Assembly: GCA_902492205.1 (NCBI GenBank) | Contig: CABUKU010000007.1 | Coordinates: forward strand, 62,001-126,000 | Direction: 5' to 3' | Origin: an uncultured Bacteroides sp. | Lineage (GTDB): Bacteria > Bacteroidota > Bacteroidia > Bacteroidales > Bacteroidaceae | Length of the DNA: 64,000 nt | Shown here: positions 59,276-64,000 of the stretch, piece by piece | Position numbering within the stretch: position 1 is the stretch's first letter | How the letters are laid out: each line of letters starts with the position of its first letter | Program-made: the position numbers and the translations under genes | The notes under the pieces: generated by a model | Seen by the model: only the letters and a program-made list of their open reading frames with translations | What the model was told of the DNA's origin: nothing | The model's database searches: none

Positions 59276-62200
59276 TTATTCACCCCAAGTTTGGTTAGCC
59301 AAACGCTTGTAATTGTTGTAACGCCATTTAGCATTGTTTTCTGCTGCGTCAAACAATTCTTCAGCTTCTGTAGGATATTGTTTCATTACAGATGCGTAAC
59401 GAACTTCGCCTTTCAGGAAGCCTTTGAAGTCAGCCCAGTTAGGTTCTTTGCTATCGAGAGAGAACGGATTCTTTCCTTCAGCTTCCAAAGCCGGGTTGTA
59501 TCTCCACAAGTGCCAGTAACCGCAAGCTACTGCCTTTTCTTCTTCTTCTTGTGATTTACCCATACCTGCCTTCAAACCGTGGTTGATACATGGAGCGTAA
59601 GCTATGATCAATGATGGTCCGGGATATGCTTCTGCTTCGCGGATAGCTTTCAGGGTCTGAGCTTGGTCAGCACCCATGGCAATCTGAGCAACATATACAT
59701 AACCGTAAGTAGTAGCCATCAAACCGAGGTCTTTCTTACGTACTCTCTTACCTGCAGCAGCAAACTTAGCGATAGCTCCGACCGGAGTTGCTTTAGATGA
59801 CTGACCACCTGTGTTAGAGTAAACTTCAGTATCGAGAACAAGGATGTTAACGTCTTTACCTGATGCGATAACGTGGTCGAGACCACCGTAACCTATATCG
59901 TAAGAAGCACCGTCACCACCGATGATCCACTGGCTGCGTTTAACAAGATAGTGTTTCAATGAAGCAACTTGTTTGCAGATGTCGCAAGTGCAAGCTTCCA
60001 CCATTGGGATAATCTTGTCTGCCAATTCCTTAGTCTTGTCTGCATCGAGCATGTTCTCCATCCATTCACGGAACAGAGCTTTCAGTTCGTCTGAGCAGCA
60101 AGAGCATTCCTGAGCTTCAGTCATTATCTTAACAAGACGTGCGCGCATCTTTTCGTTGGCAAGTTCCATACCGAAACCGAATTCGCAGAAGTCTTCGAAC
60201 AATGAGTTAGCCCAAGCAGGACCTTGTCCTTTTTCGTTAGTAGTATAAGGAGTTGAAGGAACAGAACCGGAGTAAATTGAAGAACACCCTGTTGCGTTAG
60301 CTACCATTTCGCGATCACCGAACAACTGAGTAATCAACTTAACGTATGGAGTTTCACCACAACCTGAACATGCGCCTGAGAACTCGAACAACGGAGTTGC
60401 GAACTGAGAGTTCTTCACGTTGGCTTTAACGTCAACCAAGTGTTGTTTGCTCTTCACGTTCTTGCTTACATATTCCCAGTTAGGAGCTTGTTCCAATTGA
60501 GATTCAAGATGTTTCATTGTCAACGCCTTGCCACCCTTCTTAGGATTACCCGGACAGATGTCGGCACAGTTACCGCAACCAAGACAGTCGAGAACGTCTA
60601 CCTGAATACGGAATGTCATGCCGTCGAATGCTTTTCCTACTGCTTTCAGCATAGGGAAGTTTGCACCCTTCTGTTCTTCTGCATCGAGAACGAACGGACG
60701 GATAGAAGCATGAGGACAAACGTAAGCACACTTGTTACACTGGATACAGTTTTCAGCATTCCATTCCGGTACGAATGCAGCTACACCACGTTTTTCGTAT
60801 TGTGATGTTCCCTGATGCCAAGTACCGTCTTCAATACCTTTGAATGCAGATACAGGAAGCAAGTCACCGTCTTGTGCATTGATAGGACGAACTACTTCGT
60901 TGATGAAAGCAGGATCGTTGTTTGCAGGAACTTCATCGTTAGGAAGATTAGCCCATGACGGATCGATAGTCAATTGTTTGTATTCACCACCGCGGTCAAC
61001 TGCTGCGTAGTTCTTGTTTACAATGTCTTCACCCTTCTTACCGTAAGACTTCATGATGAACTTCTTCATTTGTTCAACAGCCAAGTCTACAGGGATAACA
61101 CCTGTGATACGGAAGAATGCAGACTGAAGGATTGTATTGGTACGGTTACCCAAACCGATTTCCTGTGCAATCTGAGTTGCATTGATATAATATACTGAAA
61201 TGTTCTTTTGTGCGAAGTAACGTTTTACGTTGTTAGGCAGGTGTTTTGCCAATTCTTCATCATTCCAGATTGTGTTTAAAAGGAATGTACCGTTTTGACG
61301 AAGACCACGGGTTACATCATACATTCTCAAGTATGCCTGAACGTGGCAAGCTACGAAATTCGGAGTATTTACCAAATAAGTAGAGCGGATAGGAGTATCA
61401 CCGAAACGAAGGTGAGAACAAGTGAAACCTCCCGACTTCTTAGAGTCATAAGAGAAGTATGCCTGACAGTGTTTGTCAGTGTTGTCACCGATGATTTTTA
61501 CAGAGTTCTTGTTAGCACCTACCGTACCGTCAGCGCCAAGACCGAAGAACTTAGCTTCGAACATGCCTTCACCGCCAAGAGCGATTTCTTCCAATTGAGG
61601 AAGTGAAGTAAATGTTACGTCGTCGTTGATACCGATAGTGAACTGATTCTTAGGCATAGGCAAAGAAAGGTTCTCATATACAGAGATGATCTGTGCAGGA
61701 GTAGTGTCTTTAGAGCCTAAACCATAACGTCCGCCTACGATGATAGGAGCGTTTTCGTTTCCGTAGAAACAGTCTTTTACATCCATGTATAATGGTTCGC
61801 CAACAGCTCCCGGTTCTTTAGTTCTGTCAAGAACAGCAATGCGTTTGGCAGTCTTAGGAACAGCAGCCAAGAAATGTTTGGCAGAGAACGGACGATACAA
61901 GTGAACGGCAACCAAACCTACTTTTTCGCCATTTGCGATAAGGTGGTCGATAGCTTCGCGTGCAGCTTCTGTTACAGAACCCATAGCGATGATAACGCGT
62001 TCTGCGTCTTCTGCACCATAGTAGTCGAACAAGCCATACTTGCGTCCTGTAATTTGAGAAAGTTCGTTCATATATTCTTCTACGATAGCAGGAACGTCAT
62101 CATAGAAAGGATTGCTTGATTCTCTGTGTTGGAAGAAGTGGTCGGGGTTTTCAGCCATACCACGTGCAACAGGAGTGGAAGGATTCAATGCGCGTGCACG

Positions 62201-62815
62201 GAATTCTGCCAAAGCTTTTTGATCGATTAAGTGTGCAAGGTCTTCGTTGTCCAGCTTTTCGATTTTTTGGATTTCGTGAGAAGTACGGAATCCGTCGAAG
62301 AAGTTGATGAAAGGAACACGAGACTTGAGAGTAGCAAGGTGAGCCACTGCCGAGAGGTCCATAACTTCTTGTACAGAGCCTTCTGCCAACATGGCGAAAC
62401 CTGTCTGGCGGCAAGCCATAACGTCTTGGTGGTCGCCGAAGATACAAAGTGCGTGAGATGCCAATGTACGTGCAGATACGTGGAATACGCAAGGAAGCAA
62501 TTCACCTGCAATTTTGTACATATTAGGGATCATCAACAACAAACCTTGTGAGGCTGTGTAAGTAGTGGTCAATGCACCTGCCTGAAGTGAACCGTGAACA
62601 GCTCCGGCAGCTCCGGCTTCCGATTGCATTTCCTGTACGAGTACAGTTTCACCAAAAATGTTTTTACGGCCGGCTGCCGCCCATTCGTCTACGTGCTCAG
62701 CCATTGTAGATGACGGAGTGATAGGATAAATAGCTGCAACTTCCGAGAACATATACGAGATATGTGCAGCAGCTTCATTACCATCACAAGTGATGAATTT
62801 CTTTTGTTTAGTCAT
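59276..62815 (-). CDS. nifJ: Pyruvate:ferredoxin (flavodoxin) oxidoreductase
   Basis: 1179 residues, the usual length of the single-chain enzyme. Order: pyruvate-binding domain (AAIYPITPSSTMAEH), the coenzyme-A domain, the middle gamma domain, a two-cluster ferredoxin domain (CIQCNKCAYVCPHASIRPF and CLGCGNCADICPGNP), then the TPP domain (GDGASYDIGYGGLDHV, DTEVYSNTGGQ). It oxidises pyruvate to acetyl-CoA and reduces ferredoxin, central to anaerobic metabolism. The codon usage is that of a highly expressed gene. Confidence 0.97.
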   Translation of the reverse strand: MTKQKKFITCDGNEAAAHISYMFSEVAAIYPITPSSTMAEHVDEWAAAGRKNIFGETVLVQEMQSEAGAAGAVHGSLQAGALTTTYTASQGLLLMIPNMYKIAGELLPCVFHVSARTLASHALCIFGDHQDVMACRQTGFAMLAEGSVQEVMDLSAVAHLATLKSRVPFINFFDGFRTSHEIQKIEKLDNEDLAHLIDQKALAEFRARALNPSTPVARGMAENPDHFFQHRESSNPFYDDVPAIVEEYMNELSQITGRKYGLFDYYGAEDAERVIIAMGSVTEAAREAIDHLIANGEKVGLVAVHLYRPFSAKHFLAAVPKTAKRIAVLDRTKEPGAVGEPLYMDVKDCFYGNENAPIIVGGRYGLGSKDTTPAQIISVYENLSLPMPKNQFTIGINDDVTFTSLPQLEEIALGGEGMFEAKFFGLGADGTVGANKNSVKIIGDNTDKHCQAYFSYDSKKSGGFTCSHLRFGDTPIRSTYLVNTPNFVACHVQAYLRMYDVTRGLRQNGTFLLNTIWNDEELAKHLPNNVKRYFAQKNISVYYINATQIAQEIGLGNRTNTILQSAFFRITGVIPVDLAVEQMKKFIMKSYGKKGEDIVNKNYAAVDRGGEYKQLTIDPSWANLPNDEVPANNDPAFINEVVRPINAQDGDLLPVSAFKGIEDGTWHQGTSQYEKRGVAAFVPEWNAENCIQCNKCAYVCPHASIRPFVLDAEEQKGANFPMLKAVGKAFDGMTFRIQVDVLDCLGCGNCADICPGNPKKGGKALTMKHLESQLEQAPNWEYVSKNVKSKQHLVDVKANVKNSQFATPLFEFSGACSGCGETPYVKLITQLFGDREMVANATGCSSIYSGSVPSTPYTTNEKGQGPAWANSLFEDFCEFGFGMELANEKMRARLVKIMTEAQECSCCSDELKALFREWMENMLDADKTKELADKIIPMVEACTCDICKQVASLKHYLVKRSQWIIGGDGASYDIGYGGLDHVIASGKDVNILVLDTEVYSNTGGQSSKATPVGAIAKFAAAGKRVRKKDLGLMATTYGYVYVAQIAMGADQAQTLKAIREAEAYPGPSLIIAYAPCINHGLKAGMGKSQEEEEKAVACGYWHLWRYNPALEAEGKNPFSLDSKEPNWADFKGFLKGEVRYASVMKQYPTEAEELFDAAENNAKWRYNNYKRLANQTWGE

Positions 62816-62851
62816 AACTAAATGAATTATTAAGTAAAAAATTTCTCTTTG

Positions 62852-64000
62852 TTAATATAAAAAGCCGAACAACCACAATGGAATTTGATTTCCGTGCCCT
62901 ATTTCTGCTTTGTGCAGGGCATACATCACGTTCGGGTTGTTCTTTATCTTTGCGCCTTCCCCACATATTTTGAAAGGCATTGTTTCATCCACTAAGAAAG
63001 AGACGTTCTTGTCTCCTTTATGTACTTTGTGATCTTTCCACATTGTGTTGACAAAGAATGTTTCAATCACATCCTGTTCTTCTACTTTCACCGGGAAGAT
63101 GGAGTACATCAGGTTGGAGTTGTGCATCATAATCTTCGATGGCTTTTTGGGAAATTCCTCTCCCTTGGGGTAAACCATGTTGATTAAACGCGCGTCTGCC
63201 AGATACTTGATGTAGTTCATAACCGTGGCTCTCGATGTTTGTATATCGGCAGCGAGTTGGCTCACATTGGGAGCAACCGGTCCGTCAACAGCAAGTAAAT
63301 ATAATAATTTTTTTATCTTGGAAAGATATTTAAGCTCTATTTGTTTGATGAGAAGAATATCCACTTCCACCATCATGTTCATGGTTTTCAACAGATTCTC
63401 CGAGAAATTGCGCTTTTCAAGGAAGAAAGGATAGAATCCGTGATGTATGTAATCTTGGAGATAATCCAAAGGCCTTGTTTTCGATAATACGTTTTTGGCA
63501 AGTTGCTCGTGATTGGTCAGAATCTCGTCCAGCGTATAAGGTTTGAAATCATTTCCGGTTTGAAGATTCAGATATTCACGGAAAGAGAAGCCGCGTAAAT
63601 TATAAGATTTCACGATGCCGCTCAGTTCCACGTTTTCCTCTTTCAGCCTCATCACGGATGAACCTGTAAACACGATTTTGAGGTTTGGGAAACGGTCGTA
63701 ACACATTCTAAGTTCACGGCTCCAGTCGGGATGCTTGAAAACCTGGTCGATAAGCAATACTTTACCGCCGCGTTTCTGAAACTCATAAGCGAAGTCTACG
63801 ATAGAATGTGTGGAGAAATAGAAGTTGTTCATGTTGATGAACAAACAGGAACGGTCATTGCCGAATTTCTCTTTGGCATATTGAAGCAGGAATGTAGTCT
63901 TGCCCACACCACGGGTTCCTTTAATACCTATTAACCGGTCGTTCCAATTAATCTCATCCATTAAATCACGGCGGACGGGAGCATTGGTGTGTTCTATGAG
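62852..64000 (-). CDS. AAA-family ATPase (DUF4143-type), 5' end cut by window edge
   Basis: The reading frame stays open through the last base, so the start is outside (an internal ATG at 63961 is not the true start; 13 in-frame codons precede it and resemble the conserved N-terminus of the family). Walker A is GIKGTRGVGKTTF and Walker B-like VLLIDQVFKHPDW. A winged helix (NVSQLAADIQTSRATVMNYIKYL) and a C-terminal nuclease-like domain follow. These ATPases (COG1373) are abundant in Bacteroides and of unknown role. Confidence 0.88.
   Translation of the reverse strand, partial: LIEHTNAPVRRDLMDEINWNDRLIGIKGTRGVGKTTFLLQYAKEKFGNDRSCLFINMNNFYFSTHSIVDFAYEFQKRGGKVLLIDQVFKHPDWSRELRMCYDRFPNLKIVFTGSSVMRLKEENVELSGIVKSYNLRGFSFREYLNLQTGNDFKPYTLDEILTNHEQLAKNVLSKTRPLDYLQDYIHHGFYPFFLEKRNFSENLLKTMNMMVEVDILLIKQIELKYLSKIKKLLYLLAVDGPVAPNVSQLAADIQTSRATVMNYIKYLADARLINMVYPKGEEFPKKPSKIMMHNSNLMYSIFPVKVEEQDVIETFFVNTMWKDHKVHKGDKNVSFLVDETMPFKICGEGAKIKNNPNVMYALHKAEIGHGNQIPLWLFGFLY

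Noticed and set aside
61295..62551. Plus-strand frames opposite nifJ.
   Set aside because: Antisense shadows of a strongly biased, highly expressed gene.
1..64000. tRNA genes, rRNA, CRISPR arrays, insertion sequences with transposase, and integrase genes.
   Set aside because: None could be recognised by reading; in particular no tRNA or integrase was found at the borders of the capsule block.

Overview
The window reads as the chromosome of a gut Bacteroides-type bacterium (Bacteroidales). The evidence is promoters of the Bacteroides form (TTTG, about 19-20 bases, TAnnTTTG), a SusC/SusD pair run by an ECF sigma/FecR switch, a UpxY-type capsule locus behind an invertible promoter, and typical Bacteroides housekeeping neighbours (nifJ, pdxH, ilv operon with an acyl-ACP thioesterase). 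No rRNA, tRNA or CRISPR was seen. Both ends are cut: a SPOR-domain gene at the left and an AAA ATPase gene at the right.

Layout. 1-2870: SPOR protein, folE and dnaG (core). 3040-3140: a strong promoter followed about 40 bases later by an intrinsic terminator, a candidate small RNA. 3139-6934: a GC-rich block with an amidase, a 36-residue 'smalltalk' gene found here by hand, an HU-like protein, a DUF4248 protein, a DnaB-type helicase and a helix-turn-helix replication protein. 7563-7799: an invertible promoter in the OFF orientation. 7916-21828: a very AT-rich surface polysaccharide locus (UpxY, WecA-type initiator, Wzx, Ugd, a polysaccharide lyase of family PL8, six glycosyltransferases, Wzy), ending in a LytTR regulator, a three-repeat beta-trefoil protein and a CpsB-like phosphatase that has lost its metal ligands. 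A 44-base near-identical sequence borders the 3.1-21.9 kb block on both sides.

21.9-33.3 kb: pdxH, a GlsB-type membrane protein, an ABC-F ATPase, an M13 peptidase lipoprotein, and a heavy-metal RND efflux operon with a His-rich leader gene. 33.4-44.0 kb: a compact glycan-uptake locus (ECF sigma, FecR, SusC with STN domain, SusD, GH18 endoglycosidase, two DUF1735 surface lipoproteins), followed on the other strand by a PCMD lipoprotein and a beta-barrel protein. 46.3-49.5 kb: cysteine desulfidase, SlyD-like isomerase, MalY/PatB aminotransferase. 50.5-56.8 kb: ilvD-ilvB-ilvN-thioesterase-ilvC behind a leader peptide and attenuator. 56.9-64 kb: zinc peptidase, aldose epimerase family protein, carbonic anhydrase, pyruvate:ferredoxin oxidoreductase and the ATPase.

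The most unusual signals are (1) a hyaluronate/chondroitin-lyase-like enzyme inside a capsule biosynthesis operon that also makes UDP-glucuronate; (2) the catalytically dead CpsB relative; (3) four intergenic arrays with a strict 21- or 22-base period, in which each unit is a dyad with similar outer arms but a core that differs from locus to locus; (4) the promoter-terminator pair at 3.1 kb and its promoterless copy at 21.9 kb. The sequence alone does not show which of these are already known.
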